Source: Arthrobacter sp. zg-Y820 (GTDB taxonomy: Bacteria; Actinomycetota; Actinomycetes; Actinomycetales; Micrococcaceae). From it: 64,000 nt of DNA. The stretch spans positions 1,240,001 to 1,304,000 of the forward strand of contig NZ_CP126247.1 in the NCBI RefSeq assembly GCF_030142155.1. The letters are read 5' to 3'. The translations under genes were made by a program, and so were the position numbers. The notes under the pieces were generated by a model. That model saw only the letters and a list, made by a program, of their open reading frames with translations, was not told the DNA's origin and ran no database searches. Below are positions 19,172 to 27,766 of the stretch, in pieces; the first letter of the stretch is position 1; each line of letters opens with the position of its first letter.

Positions 19172-19774
19172 GTGAGCAACTCTACTTCCGGGAACGTCCC
19201 CGTCCTGAACATCGCCAACGTGCTGACGGTCATCCGCATCCTGATGGTTCCGCTGTTCATCTGGCTGCTGCTGGCCGATGAGGGCCGCGGCGAACTGTAC
19301 CGCTGGCTGGCGGTGGCAACATTCGCCGTCGCCATCTACACCGACAAGCTCGACGGCGACCTCGCCCGCAGCCGCGGGCTGATCACCGACTTCGGCAAGA
19401 TCGCTGATCCGATCGCCGACAAGCTCCTGATCGGCTCGGCCCTGGTCATGCTGTCAGCGCTGGGCGAGCTGTGGTGGTGGGTGACCATCGTGATCCTGAT
19501 CCGGGAAATCGGCATCACGCTGCTCCGGTTCGTCGTGATTCGATACGGCGTCATGGCCGCGTCCCGCGGCGGCAAGCTCAAGACGGTCATCCAGACCTTG
19601 GCGATCTTCCTGCTGCTGCTGCCGCTGACTACCTGGCTGGGCGCATGGGCATGGTGGATCGGCGCGGTCGTCATGGCCGCCGCCCTCGTTGTCACTGTCG
19701 TCACCGGCGTGGACTATGTCATCCAGGCCGTGAAGCTTCGCCGCCGGGCACTGCAGAATCCGGGCAGCCGGTGA
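19172..19774 (+). CDS. pgsA: CDP-diacylglycerol-glycerol-3-phosphate 3-phosphatidyltransferase PgsA
   Basis: Membrane enzyme making phosphatidylglycerophosphate, the committed step to phosphatidylglycerol and cardiolipin. It is 200 aa with several membrane helices. The complete CDP-alcohol phosphotransferase motif D-x2-DG-x2-AR-x8-G-x3-D-x3-D is seen, starting at DKLDGDLARSRG and ending KIADPIAD. Its TGA overlaps the cinA GTG. The ftsK-pgsA-cinA-clgR order is a conserved actinobacterial block. Confidence 0.96.
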   Translation: MSNSTSGNVPVLNIANVLTVIRILMVPLFIWLLLADEGRGELYRWLAVATFAVAIYTDKLDGDLARSRGLITDFGKIADPIADKLLIGSALVMLSALGELWWWVTIVILIREIGITLLRFVVIRYGVMAASRGGKLKTVIQTLAIFLLLLPLTTWLGAWAWWIGAVVMAAALVVTVVTGVDYVIQAVKLRRRALQNPGSR

Positions 19775-20256
19775 GCGCAGCCGCTCCCGACGCTGCCGCA
19801 GCAGTCTCCGCCGCCTCCGCGGCGGGCCTGACCCTGGCCACGGCGGAGTCACTGACCGCCGGCATGGTCGCCGCCGAGCTCGGCTCGGTTCCCGGTGCCT
19901 CCGCGGTGCTGCTGGGCGGAGTGGTGGCCTACGCCAACTCTGTGAAGAAAGAAGTCCTCGGTGTCGACGGCGGCCTGCTGGCCGCCGCGGGATCCGTCGA
20001 TGCCGAGGTAGCCCGGCAGATGGCGGCCGGCGCCCGCCGGGTCCTGGCGGCGGACATCGGTATTTCCACCACCGGCGTCGCCGGACCGGAACCGCATGAC
20101 GGCAAGCCCGTGGGCTGCGTGTTTATCGCCGTGGCCGGTCCGGAACAGACTCTGGTCCGGGAGTTTTCCTTTTCGGGGGACCGGGTGGCCATCCGCCGGC
20201 AGGCCTGCAACGAAGCACTTATACTGCTCGCCCGGGTCCTTGCGGCCCGTCCGTAA
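19771..20256 (+). CDS. CinA C-terminal family protein (NMN amidohydrolase, PncC)
   Basis: Stand-alone C-terminal CinA domain, 161 aa, family of nicotinamide mononucleotide deamidases. Motifs are TLATAESLTAGMVAAELGSVPGASA, the VVAYAN-VKKEVLGV stretch and GIAGPEP-like GVAGPEPHDGKPVGCVFIAVAG. The N-terminal COG1058 domain of full CinA is absent. The start overlaps the pgsA stop by 4 nt. Confidence 0.92.
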   Translation: MSAAAPDAAAAVSAASAAGLTLATAESLTAGMVAAELGSVPGASAVLLGGVVAYANSVKKEVLGVDGGLLAAAGSVDAEVARQMAAGARRVLAADIGISTTGVAGPEPHDGKPVGCVFIAVAGPEQTLVREFSFSGDRVAIRRQACNEALILLARVLAARP

Positions 20257-20500
20257 CCGGGCGTCAGGAACGTGCCGGCGGGGCCGGGAACAAAACCCGG
20301 TGACGCTCAGTTGTTAGTATCAGGAACCGCCAAGGTTTCCGGACTAAGATCTTTAGATATCTGCGGTGCAGCCGCAGTCGGACCACATAGGGAGCAGGAC
20401 GATACAGATGGTTAAGCAACCCGTATCCGTGAACGGCGTTATTCGCTGGCGGGATGTAGGGTTGGCGGAAGATGCACACCGGGAACCTAAGGAGCGCAAA

Positions 20501-20833
20501 ATGGTTGTTCTTCGTCATGAAATTGGCGACGTACTGCGCGATGTCCGTCAGCGTCAGGGTCGCACCCTGCGCGAGGTATCGCACAGCGCACGCGTTTCAC
20601 TTGGTTACCTCAGCGAGGTGGAACGGGGCCAGAAAGAAGCCTCGTCGGAACTTCTCTCCTCGATCTGCACCGCGCTGGACGTGCCCCTGTCTCTGATGCT
20701 TCGTGAGGTCAGCGACCGTGTGGCGAGTGCAGAGGGCATCGCCATACCCGACACCGTCCCATCCGAGTTCTCGCGCGAGTTTGCCCGCGAATTTCCGGAT
20801 GACATGGCCCGGGATTTGGCCCGCACACCGTAG
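20501..20833 (+). CDS. clgR: XRE-type regulator, ClgR homologue
   Basis: Helix-turn-helix activator, 110 aa, of the family that controls clp protease and stress genes in actinobacteria. The HTH spans about residues 8-62 ([21 protein letters not shown] ... [14 protein letters not shown] is broken here for length). ATG 20501 is chosen because AAGGAG lies at 20489-20494 and the domain begins right after it; in-frame codons at 20366 and 20408 give an unrelated extension. The C-terminal 40 residues are acidic and variable. The position after pgsA-cinA is the classical one for clgR. Confidence 0.88.
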   Translation: MVVLRHEIGDVLRDVRQRQGRTLREVSHSARVSLGYLSEVERGQKEASSELLSSICTALDVPLSLMLREVSDRVASAEGIAIPDTVPSEFSREFAREFPDDMARDLARTP

Positions 20834-20884
20834 ACCTACATCGGCAATGCTGTGGCTCCAAGGACAGCTTGCCTCCCGCACGAT

Positions 20885-20916
20885 AAAAGACCCCGCCGGG
20901 AACGGCGGGGTCTTTT
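20885..20916 (+). terminator. Rho-independent terminator after clgR
   Basis: Stem of 13 bp, AAAAGACCCCGCC (20885-20897) with GGCGGGGTCTTTT (20904-20916), and a 6-nt loop. The right arm ends in a T-run. The A-run on the left makes it usable on the minus strand as well, where the MarR gene ends nearby. Confidence 0.92.
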
Positions 20917-20976
20917 CTTGTCTGGATTCGGGGTGTCTGAGGGTTCGGATTTTCCGAAGGCCTGAGTACCCGGGCG

Positions 20977-21450
20977 TCAGCGTTCCCGTGCGTACGAGTC
21001 GTTGAGCTTGGTCAGCAGCGATCCGAGCTGCACCAGGTCCCCTTCATCCCAATCTTCCAGCAGGGTGCGGAACAGGTCCTTGCGGGCCGCCTGGGTTCTG
21101 GCCAGCGCCCGGGAGCCTTCCCGTGTCAGGGATATCGTCTGCGCCCGGCCGTCCTCGGGGTCGGCGTGCTTCTGCACAAGGCCGAGGCTTTCGAGCATGA
21201 CGATCTGCCGGCTGACTGAGGGCTTGCCGATGCCGATGCTGGCGGCAATGTCGGTCAGGCGCATGGCCTTCTGCCGCTGCAGCAGCACCAGCAGCCCGTA
21301 GGCCGCCGGCTCCATGTCGGGGTGCACCTCGCGGGCCACCTTGTGCGAATTGGACCGGGCGCGGCGCCACAGCACCGACAGGGCATGTTCCAAGGTTTCG
21401 ATGGCCGCTTCGTGCTGCCGGGGGTCTGGGGAGGATGCCTGCTCGGTCAT
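20977..21450 (-). CDS. MarR family transcriptional regulator
   Basis: Winged-helix regulator, 157 aa. The recognition region is KAMRLTDIAASIGIGKPSVSRQI, followed by the wing DPEDGRAQTISLTREG, both characteristic of MarR proteins. The frame stays open far upstream, but ATG 21450 is preceded by TAGAAT with 7 nt spacing, so I take it as a leaderless start. No ligand or target gene can be inferred; there is no neighbouring efflux or catabolic gene. Confidence 0.9.
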   Translation of the reverse strand: MTEQASSPDPRQHEAAIETLEHALSVLWRRARSNSHKVAREVHPDMEPAAYGLLVLLQRQKAMRLTDIAASIGIGKPSVSRQIVMLESLGLVQKHADPEDGRAQTISLTREGSRALARTQAARKDLFRTLLEDWDEGDLVQLGSLLTKLNDSYARER

Positions 21451-21457
21451 GGACTCC

Positions 21458-21463
21458 ATTCTA
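21458..21463 (-). promoter_or_regulatory. Leaderless -10 (TAGAAT) of the marR-type gene
   Basis: On the minus strand TAGAAT is followed by 7 nt and the ATG at 21450. Confidence 0.6.
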
Positions 21464-21594
21464 GGTCTCCGGGACGGAAGGAACCGGGGACGCGGCGGGA
21501 ACACGGGCAGCAGAACAGCAGGTGTGGTCGAACTCCTCCGGCCGGCAACTGCGGCTGCCGTTGGAGAGGGCAGCGGGCGTGAGAAGATTAAGCG

Positions 21595-21816
21595 ATGCGA
21601 CTCAGTGATTTTTGGCGGCTTATGGACGACGAATTCGGTCCGGCCTACTCCCGGGTGCTGGCTTCGGACTTGGTGCTGGGATCCCTGGGCGGCAGGACAG
21701 CGACTGAAGCACTTAGCGGTGGAATCGAGCCCAAGGCCGTCTGGCTGGCGGTCTGTGACGTTCAGGACGTTCCGCCCGAACGCCGTCTGGGCCGGGACAT
21801 CGCACCCAAGAAATAG
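21595..21816 (+). CDS. DUF3046 family protein
   Basis: Small conserved actinobacterial protein, 73 aa, of unknown function. It starts MRLSDFWRLMDDEFG and contains the typical LGGRTATEALSGG and DVPPERRLGRD segments. Genes of this family sit directly before recA in many actinobacteria, as here. A function in repair has not been shown as far as I know. Confidence 0.88.
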   Translation: MRLSDFWRLMDDEFGPAYSRVLASDLVLGSLGGRTATEALSGGIEPKAVWLAVCDVQDVPPERRLGRDIAPKK

Positions 21817-21857
21817 CGGAACGAAGCATTTGGGCAGGGACACGCCGCAGCTGCTAT

Positions 21858-21873
21858 TCGAATATCTGTTCGG
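21858..21873 (+). promoter_or_regulatory. SOS (LexA) box before recA
   Basis: TCGAATATCTGTTCGG fits the actinobacterial LexA box TCGAAC-N4-GTTCGA with 2 mismatches. A -10-like TATGCT follows at 21881-21886, so LexA binding would block RNA polymerase. The transcript would have a 5' leader of about 145 nt before recA ATG 22037. Confidence 0.8.
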
Positions 21874-22036
21874 ACGCGGATATGCTCCTACACAAGGGTG
21901 AAACGACCGCAAAACCGGCCCTGGTATCCCCACGGCAGCCTGCTCCGCTGTTTTGTCAGTGCCGCCGCATATGGTCGTAGTTGAGCAGGACACCCGGCCT
22001 TCGGGCCACGTAAAACTCTAACAACCGAGGTGAAGA

Positions 22037-23089
22037 ATGGCAGCAGCAGTCGACCGCGCAAAGGCTCTTGAAGCAGCGCTGGCCCAGATCGATAAGCAGT
22101 ACGGCAAGGGCTCGATCATGCGGCTCGGAGACGAGGTCCGCGCTCCGGCAGAGACCATCTCCACCAGCTCAATCGCCCTGGACCTCGCGCTCGGCATCGG
22201 CGGACTTCCCCGCGGCCGCGTCGTCGAGATCTACGGTCCGGAATCCTCGGGTAAGACCACCCTGGCGCTGCACGTCGTCGCCAATGCGCAGAAGAACGGC
22301 GGCATCGCCGCGTTCATTGACGCCGAGCACGCCCTGGATCCCATCTACGCCGCCCGTCTGGGCGTTGACACCGATTCCCTCCTTGTTTCGCAGCCGGACA
22401 CCGGCGAGCAGGCGCTGGAGATCATGGACATGCTGATCGGCTCCGGCTCCGTTGACGTGGTGGTCATTGACTCCGTGGCCGCGCTGGTTCCCCGTGCCGA
22501 AATTGAAGGCGACATGGGCGACAGCCACGTGGGTCTGCAGGCCCGTCTCATGAGCCAGGCGCTCCGAAAGATTGCCGGACGCCTGAGCCACACGAACACC
22601 ACCGCCATCTTCATCAACCAGCTTCGCGAGAAGATCGGCGTCATGTTCGGAAGTCCGGAGACCACCACGGGCGGCAAGGCCCTGAAGTTCTACGCCTCCG
22701 TCCGCATCGACGTCCGCCGCATTGAAACGCTCAAGGAAGGCACGGTCCCGGTGGGTAACCGGACCCGCGCCAAGATCGTCAAGAACAAGATGGCCCCGCC
22801 CTTCAAGCAGGCCGAGTTCGACATCATCTACGGCACCGGCATTTCCCGCGAAGGCGGACTGATTGACATGGGCGTGGAGCACGGCTTCGTCAAGAAGTCC
22901 GGCGCCTGGTTCACCTACGACGGAGACCAGCTGGGCCAGGGCAAGGAAAACGCCCGCAAGTTCCTGCGGGACAACCCCGGCCTGACGGATGAGCTCGAAC
23001 GCCGGCTGCGTGAAAAGCTCGGCATTGACGGCCCCGCCGAAGAAAAGCCGGCTGAGCCGAAGCTCAAGGCCGTTCCGAAGGACGCCTAG
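22037..23089 (+). CDS. recA: Recombinase RecA
   Basis: DNA strand-exchange protein and co-protease for LexA self-cleavage, 350 aa. The Walker A loop GPESSGKTT is at residues 67-75, the [19 protein letters not shown]alker B region follows, and the L2 loop lies around [21 protein letters not shown]. There is no intein. The C-terminus is short and charged. GAGGTGAAGA precedes the ATG as ribosome site. The gene is followed by recX after 5 nt. Confidence 0.98.
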   Translation: MAAAVDRAKALEAALAQIDKQYGKGSIMRLGDEVRAPAETISTSSIALDLALGIGGLPRGRVVEIYGPESSGKTTLALHVVANAQKNGGIAAFIDAEHALDPIYAARLGVDTDSLLVSQPDTGEQALEIMDMLIGSGSVDVVVIDSVAALVPRAEIEGDMGDSHVGLQARLMSQALRKIAGRLSHTNTTAIFINQLREKIGVMFGSPETTTGGKALKFYASVRIDVRRIETLKEGTVPVGNRTRAKIVKNKMAPPFKQAEFDIIYGTGISREGGLIDMGVEHGFVKKSGAWFTYDGDQLGQGKENARKFLRDNPGLTDELERRLREKLGIDGPAEEKPAEPKLKAVPKDA

Positions 23090-23094
23090 CCGCC

Positions 23095-23679
23095 ATGCAG
23101 CAGGAGAACGGCGGGTTTCCCGAACCGGACGACTCATTCGGGGAACCCGCTGCCGCGCCGTCAGGGGAGCGGGAACGCGACCCTTACGGCGCGGCGCGAA
23201 CCATCGTCCTGAGGCAGCTGACCAGTGCGCCGAAAAGCCGCCGCCAGTTGGCGGTGAAGCTGGCCGAGAAGGAAATCCCGGACGAGGTCGCGGCGGCGGT
23301 GCTGGACCGCTTTGAGGAAGTCCAGCTTGTGGACGATGCTGAGTTTGCCCGGATGTGGGTGGCCAGCCGCTCCCGGTCCAAGTCCCTCGCGCGGGGTGCG
23401 CTGAAGCGTGAACTTGCCGAGAAGGGCATCACCGGGGACCTGGCCGAGGACGCACTCGAGCAGGTCAGCGATGAGGACGAGCTGGAGTCGGCCCGCGCGC
23501 TTGCCCGGCGCCGGCTCCAGGCCTCTGCGGATCTGACCGATCGGGCGGCGCGGGACAAGCAGGCCCGGCGGCTGGTCTCCATGCTGGCCCGCAAGGGTTA
23601 CTCCCCGTCGGTCGGTTACCGGGTGGCCAACGAAATCATCGGGGATGTGCTGGACCAGCAGCCGGAAGACGCCTGGTAA
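23095..23679 (+). CDS. recX: Regulatory protein RecX
   Basis: Small modulator that inhibits RecA filament formation, 194 aa. The three-helix repeats are visible (RTIVLRQLTSAPKSRRQLAVKL; DDAEFARMWVASRSRSKS; RLVSMLARKGYSPSVGYRVANE shown in parts). The start lies 5 nt after the recA stop, giving co-transcription from the SOS-controlled recA promoter. The first 35 residues are acidic and variable. Confidence 0.94.
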   Translation: MQQENGGFPEPDDSFGEPAAAPSGERERDPYGAARTIVLRQLTSAPKSRRQLAVKLAEKEIPDEVAAAVLDRFEEVQLVDDAEFARMWVASRSRSKSLARGALKRELAEKGITGDLAEDALEQVSDEDELESARALARRRLQASADLTDRAARDKQARRLVSMLARKGYSPSVGYRVANEIIGDVLDQQPEDAW

Positions 23680-23736
23680 GAAACTGCCCTGGGAATCACG
23701 GGCCAATACGGCACCGGTGCCGTATGCTGAGCCTCG

Positions 23737-25068
23737 ATGTTGACTATGTTGCTGCCGGGGAAGAAGTTCACTCTCGTTTCCTTCGGTTCCGTGTTGCTGA
23801 CCGGCGTGCTTGCTGCCACGGTCCTCACTGCTGTGCCCGCCGCCGCGGCGGATTTCCCCTCGTGGGAAGAGGTGGAGCAGGCGAAGCACAGCCTCCAGGC
23901 GACAGAGGGGCAGGCCGCCGAAATTGAAGTGCTGCTCGGGGAGCTGTCCGCCGATGCCGGCAGTCTGGGGAACGCCGCGGTGCAGGCTTCAGCGGATCAC
24001 CAGCGGGCCGCCGAGGAAGCGGAAACCAACAAACGAGCCCTCGATGTTCTTGCCGCGCAGCGGATTGAAGCCGCCGGATCGGCCCGGGAGCTCTCTGAAC
24101 AGATGGGCGCCCTGGCGGCACAGACCTACAAGACCGGCGGAATGGATTCCAGTCTGCTGATGCTCCTGGACGCCGATGCCGCCGTCGGTGCGATGGATCG
24201 GCTCACCACGCTTCAGGGCATTACTGACCGCACCGGCAGTCTCCACGCCGAGGCTTCCGCGGCCGCCAACGTGCTGCACAGTCTCGAAGAGCGGGAGGCC
24301 GCAGCAGTGCAGGCACGGGAGGAATCAGCGGCAAAGTCCCTGCAGCTGCTCGCCGATGCGGAGGCGGCGGCAGCCACGGCGGAGGCGGCCGTGCGCGAGC
24401 AGGAGGAACGCAGCGCTGTGCTGCTGGCCCAGCTTGCCGACCTCCGTGACACCAGCGTGCAGCTCGAAGAAGAACGGCTGCGGGGTTTGCAGGCCGAAGA
24501 GGCCTTCCGGGAGCAGCAGGAGGCGCGGGAAGCGGAAGCCGCTGCCCGGGAGGCTGATCGGAAGCGGGACCAGGACCAGGACAGCGGCCGCGGCGGCCTG
24601 ACCCCGCCGCCGGTGGAGGAGAGCCCAGGCCGGGTGATCATTCCCACACCTTCGCCGGAGGTCCCACAACCCAGTCCTGTCGCTCCCGCCCCTCCTACAC
24701 TGCCTGTCCCACCGGCCCCGAAGCCGGCGCCGGCGCCTGCACCTGGTCCTGGTCCTGTTGATGATCCCGTCGGTGCCCAGGCCTACGCCGCCGGCCGGCT
24801 GAGTGCATTCGGCTGGGGGCAGGACCAGCAGCGGTGCTTGGTCAACCTGTGGCAGCGGGAATCCGGCTGGCGGACCAGCGCCCACAATCCCTCCAGTGGC
24901 GCCTACGGCATCCCGCAGTCCATGCCCGGGAACAAAATGGCTGCGGTCGGAGCCGACTGGCGCACCAACTACCGGACGCAGATCGAGTGGGGACTGGGCT
25001 ACATCAGCGACCGGTACGGCAGTCCCTGTGCCGCCTGGCAGCATTCCGAGGACAAAAACTGGTATTAA
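23737..25068 (+). CDS. Secreted coiled-coil protein with C-terminal lysozyme-like domain
   Basis: 443 aa. Residues 1-38 form a signal peptide (ending VPAAAA). Residues 45-290 are a long Ala/Glu-rich coiled coil resembling the NlpC/P60- and PcsB-type cell-wall hydrolase stalks. A Pro-rich linker (about 295-345) leads to a 97-residue domain with WQRESGW, SSGAYGIPQS and NWY at the end, typical of transglycosylase SLT/aggregation-promoting-factor-like domains; the Glu of RESGW is the likely catalytic acid. It is a probable cell-wall hydrolase. The next gene shares the same C-terminal domain. Confidence 0.85.
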   Translation: MLTMLLPGKKFTLVSFGSVLLTGVLAATVLTAVPAAAADFPSWEEVEQAKHSLQATEGQAAEIEVLLGELSADAGSLGNAAVQASADHQRAAEEAETNKRALDVLAAQRIEAAGSARELSEQMGALAAQTYKTGGMDSSLLMLLDADAAVGAMDRLTTLQGITDRTGSLHAEASAAANVLHSLEEREAAAVQAREESAAKSLQLLADAEAAAATAEAAVREQEERSAVLLAQLADLRDTSVQLEEERLRGLQAEEAFREQQEAREAEAAAREADRKRDQDQDSGRGGLTPPPVEESPGRVIIPTPSPEVPQPSPVAPAPPTLPVPPAPKPAPAPAPGPGPVDDPVGAQAYAAGRLSAFGWGQDQQRCLVNLWQRESGWRTSAHNPSSGAYGIPQSMPGNKMAAVGADWRTNYRTQIEWGLGYISDRYGSPCAAWQHSEDKNWY

Positions 25069-25149
25069 AACCGGTTCCGACTCACCTGTCAATCGGATTG
25101 TTACGAAGCCGAAACGGTTCCCAGAATCCGTCTGTACGGTCTCGGTCCT

Positions 25150-26052
25150 ATGACTTCCCCCCACAAGAACGCTCCCGGACGCCGTGAAATCACTCAGGAA
25201 CGCCGGCGTTCCCGCAACCGCAACCTGCGCGTCGGTGCCGTCGCCGTCGCCGGTTCGCTGGCCTTTTTCGGCGTCGCCGGTGCATCCGTCCAGAATGACC
25301 AGCTGCGCGCCAGCCTCGTGAGCCTTACATCGCCCACTCACGGCGCCACCTCTGACGAATCCCCGGCTGAGACGCCGGCTCCGTCGGAAGCTCTCGAGGC
25401 TGCCGACGCTCCCGGAGCTCCCGAAGCTGCCGAAGCTGCCGACGAGGACCGCGAAGCCCGCGAAAAGGCGGACTCGGAAGCTGCCGCCGCTGAGGCCAAG
25501 GCGGCTGAAGAGGCTTCAGCTGCCGAAACAAAGGCTGCCGAGGAAGCCGCCGCGGCGGCCGCCCGGGCGGCTGAAGAGGCTTCGGCTGCCGAGACAAGGG
25601 CTGCCGAAACAAGGGCTGCCGAAGAGCAGGCCCGTGCGGCCGCTGAGCAGGAAGCCGCGGCAAGGGCAGCAGCCGATGCCGCAGCATCACGCGCCGCGGA
25701 AGAAACGGCAGCTGCTGAGGCCGCCGCTGCCGCCGTGCCCGTGAATGATCCCGCCGGGGCCAAGGCCTATGCTCAGTCTGCCCTTGCGGGCCACGGATGG
25801 GCCGCCTCGGAAATGACCTGCCTGAACACGCTCTGGGAGAAGGAATCCAACTGGGAGACCAGCGCCACCAACGCCAGCAGCGGCGCGTACGGCATCGTCC
25901 AGTCGCTTCCGGCCGAGAAGATGGCCTCCTCGGGCGCGGACTACCTCACCAACTACAAGACGCAGATCAACTGGGGCCTGGACTACATCGAGTCCCGTTA
26001 CGGAAGCCCCTGCTCGGCACTGAATTTCCACTACGCGAACAACTGGTACTAA
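25150..26052 (+). CDS. Secreted Ala/Glu-rich protein with C-terminal lysozyme-like domain
   Basis: 300 aa. A basic N-terminus is followed by a membrane segment or signal at about 28-50. Residues 75-195 are almost only Ala, Glu, Lys, Arg and Thr, with imperfect repeats such as AAEEASAAETKAAEEA, consistent with a rigid coiled coil. The last 100 residues are homologous to those of the preceding gene without large gaps (WEKESNW, SSGAYGIVQS, YGSPC, NNWY). It is a probable wall-associated muramidase or transglycosylase. The two genes look like a duplication with diverged stalks. Confidence 0.85.
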   Translation: MTSPHKNAPGRREITQERRRSRNRNLRVGAVAVAGSLAFFGVAGASVQNDQLRASLVSLTSPTHGATSDESPAETPAPSEALEAADAPGAPEAAEAADEDREAREKADSEAAAAEAKAAEEASAAETKAAEEAAAAAARAAEEASAAETRAAETRAAEEQARAAAEQEAAARAAADAAASRAAEETAAAEAAAAAVPVNDPAGAKAYAQSALAGHGWAASEMTCLNTLWEKESNWETSATNASSGAYGIVQSLPAEKMASSGADYLTNYKTQINWGLDYIESRYGSPCSALNFHYANNWY

Positions 26053-26072
26053 GCACTCAATCCTGATATTCG

Positions 26073-26153
26073 CACTGGTTCCCACCCTGCGTGACGGGTG
26101 TGGCTCCTGTGACCACCCAGGCCACAGACGGCAACAGACGGTGGGAACCAGTG
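26073..26153. repeat. Intergenic inverted repeat with 14-bp perfect arms
   Basis: CACTGGTTCCCACC (26073-26086) pairs perfectly with GGTGGGAACCAGTG (26140-26153). A second pair, TGTGGC and GCCACA, is nested within the 53-nt interval. The 291-bp gap between the secreted protein and the PadR gene otherwise holds only the PadR promoter. It may form a branched RNA terminating the upstream transcript, or be a small mobile relic. Confidence 0.65.
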
Positions 26154-26315
26154 TGCGGGCTGGGGGGCCGGATCCGTGGTTCAGCCATCGGTGAGTCAGT
26201 GCGGGGTTGGCGTCGGGGCGGGGGTCCCCTGCTGGTTGATGTGGGGGAGTCCGGGGTCGGCTGCGGAGGACTGAGGGCATGAAGTGAAACTCTGTGGGGC
26301 TGGCCTATTGCAATA

Positions 26316-26338
26316 GTGTGCTTCACACACCATAGTGT
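26316..26338 (+). promoter_or_regulatory. Candidate PadR operator and -10
   Basis: GTGTG-CTT-CACAC (26316-26328) is a perfect inverted repeat directly before TAGTGT (26333-26338), a possible -10 ending 5 nt before the padR-type ATG. ATAGTGT occurs twice, at 26313-26319 and 26332-26338. PadR proteins usually repress their own operon through such palindromes. Confidence 0.5.
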
Positions 26339-26343
26339 TTGTC

Positions 26344-26679
26344 ATGGACGAAGAACTGCTGGGCGGACACCTCCAGGAACTGCGCCGCGGAACCGTGGTG
26401 CTGGCCTGCCTGTCCATCCTCAAACACCCCGGTTACGGCTACGGACTCCTTGAGGCCCTGAACCGGGCCGGGTTTGCCGTCGAGGCCAATACGCTCTATC
26501 CGTTGCTGCGCCGCCTGGAGAAGCAGGGCCTGCTGACCAGTTCCTGGAACACAGAGGAAGCTCGGCCGCGGAAGTTCTACACGACCAGCGCACAGGGCAG
26601 GGAAATGCTGGACCTGCTGCTGCAGGACTGGGACGACCTTCATGCCTCCATCCGCCAGCTCAATGAAGGAACACGATGA
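26344..26679 (+). CDS. PadR family transcriptional regulator
   Basis: Winged-helix repressor, 111 aa. The PadR core LLGGHLQELRRGTVVLACLSI followed by YGYGLLEAL and the TLYPLLRRLEKQGLL recognition helix are seen (quoted in parts). The end is a short helix for dimerisation. It overlaps the following membrane-protein gene by 4 nt. PadR genes coupled to HAAS-domain membrane proteins are common in Gram-positive bacteria and probably act as one sensing unit. Confidence 0.92.
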   Translation: MDEELLGGHLQELRRGTVVLACLSILKHPGYGYGLLEALNRAGFAVEANTLYPLLRRLEKQGLLTSSWNTEEARPRKFYTTSAQGREMLDLLLQDWDDLHASIRQLNEGTR

Positions 26680-27659
26680 TGAGCACCCTCACTGACCGCT
26701 ATGTCTTCGCAGCCCTCAAATCCATTCCCGATGAGCAGCGCGGTGATATCGACCGGGAGTTGCGTGCCTCGATCACCGACGCCGTCGACGCCCGGATCGG
26801 CGCCGGCCAGGCACCCGCTGACGCGGAGAACACCGTATTGTCCGAGTTCGGAGACCCGCGGCGGCTGGCCGCGCGCTACGCCGACCGCCCGCTGTACCTG
26901 ATCGGCCCGGACCTCTTCCTGGACTGGTGGCGTCTGCTGAAAATGCTGCTCCTCATTGTGGCGCCCCTGGCGTTCGTGGCTACCGTCGTCGTCCGGATGG
27001 CCACCGACCCGAGTGATCCGGCGGCAGCCTTCGGTGCCGCATTGAGTGCCTCGCTCAACGCACTGATGCAACTGGCCTTCTTTGTCACCCTCGTGTTTGC
27101 CATCATCGAGCGCACCGGAACCCGGCGCAAGGATCTGGGCCTGCAGCCGTGGACACCGGAAAAGCTGCCGCCGATGCAGCGGCACAACCGGATCTCGCTG
27201 GGCGACACGATTGCCGCAGTAGTCCTCTCGGCCTTCTTCATCGGGCTCCTGCTCTGGCAGCGCGTCGGATCGCTGCTGTTCCTGGCGGGCGAGCCCGTAC
27301 TTGTGCTGCAGCAACACCTCTGGAACTTCTGGCTGCCCTGCGTCATCGCCGTGCTGGTCCTTGAGGCCGTCTTCGCCGTCGTGCTCTACGTGGCCGGACG
27401 CTGGACATATGCCTTTGCCGCAGCCAACACCGGGCTGGCGCTGCTGTTCATGGTTCCGGCGCTGTGGCTGCTGGCGACCGGCCAGGTCTTTGACTGGTCA
27501 TTCCTGTCCGCCGTGGACTGGGGTGCGAATGCGGGCACCTGGATCGCCGGTGTCACTGCGGCCGGGGTGCTGATTATCGGCCTGTGGGACATCGCCGACG
27601 GTTTCCGGAAAGCCTGGAAAACCAGCCGCGAGGATGCGGTCACGCCGGCATCCTCCTAG
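26676..27659 (+). CDS. HAAS domain-containing membrane protein
   Basis: 327 aa. The N-terminal 75 residues ([19 protein letters not shown] ... [12 protein letters not shown]) form the helical HAAS signalling domain found in partners of PadR regulators. Seven or so hydrophobic helices follow. The protein may bind the PadR partner or report on membrane state; no substrate can be named. Translation is coupled to the PadR gene through the ATGA overlap. Confidence 0.85.
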   Translation: MMSTLTDRYVFAALKSIPDEQRGDIDRELRASITDAVDARIGAGQAPADAENTVLSEFGDPRRLAARYADRPLYLIGPDLFLDWWRLLKMLLLIVAPLAFVATVVVRMATDPSDPAAAFGAALSASLNALMQLAFFVTLVFAIIERTGTRRKDLGLQPWTPEKLPPMQRHNRISLGDTIAAVVLSAFFIGLLLWQRVGSLLFLAGEPVLVLQQHLWNFWLPCVIAVLVLEAVFAVVLYVAGRWTYAFAAANTGLALLFMVPALWLLATGQVFDWSFLSAVDWGANAGTWIAGVTAAGVLIIGLWDIADGFRKAWKTSREDAVTPASS

Positions 27660-27754
27660 CGGCCGCCGGAAGCGCCGGAAGGAGAATTCCGTCCGGCGCG
27701 TTTCGGTACTTTCGTGGATTGGAGCCGCGGCCAGCCGCCCCGCCCCGCGGCAGG

Positions 27755-27760
27755 TACCCT
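27755..27760 (+). promoter_or_regulatory. Leaderless -10 (TACCCT) of miaB
   Basis: TACCCT ends 6 nt before GTG 27767; it sets the miaB start although the frame is open from 27584. Confidence 0.6.
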
Positions 27761-27766
27761 AGGAAT

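Noticed and set aside
20284..20300. Terminator after cinA
   Set aside because: CCGGG-AACAAAA-CCCGG is only 5 bp and not followed by T residues.
20432..20453. ClgR operator before clgR
   Set aside because: CGC/GCG triplets are present but the spacing does not fit the CGC-N5-GCG type of site; too weak to call.
21835..22036. Small gene between DUF3046 and recA
   Set aside because: No frame with a start, ribosome site and sensible composition; the space is used by the SOS promoter and leader.
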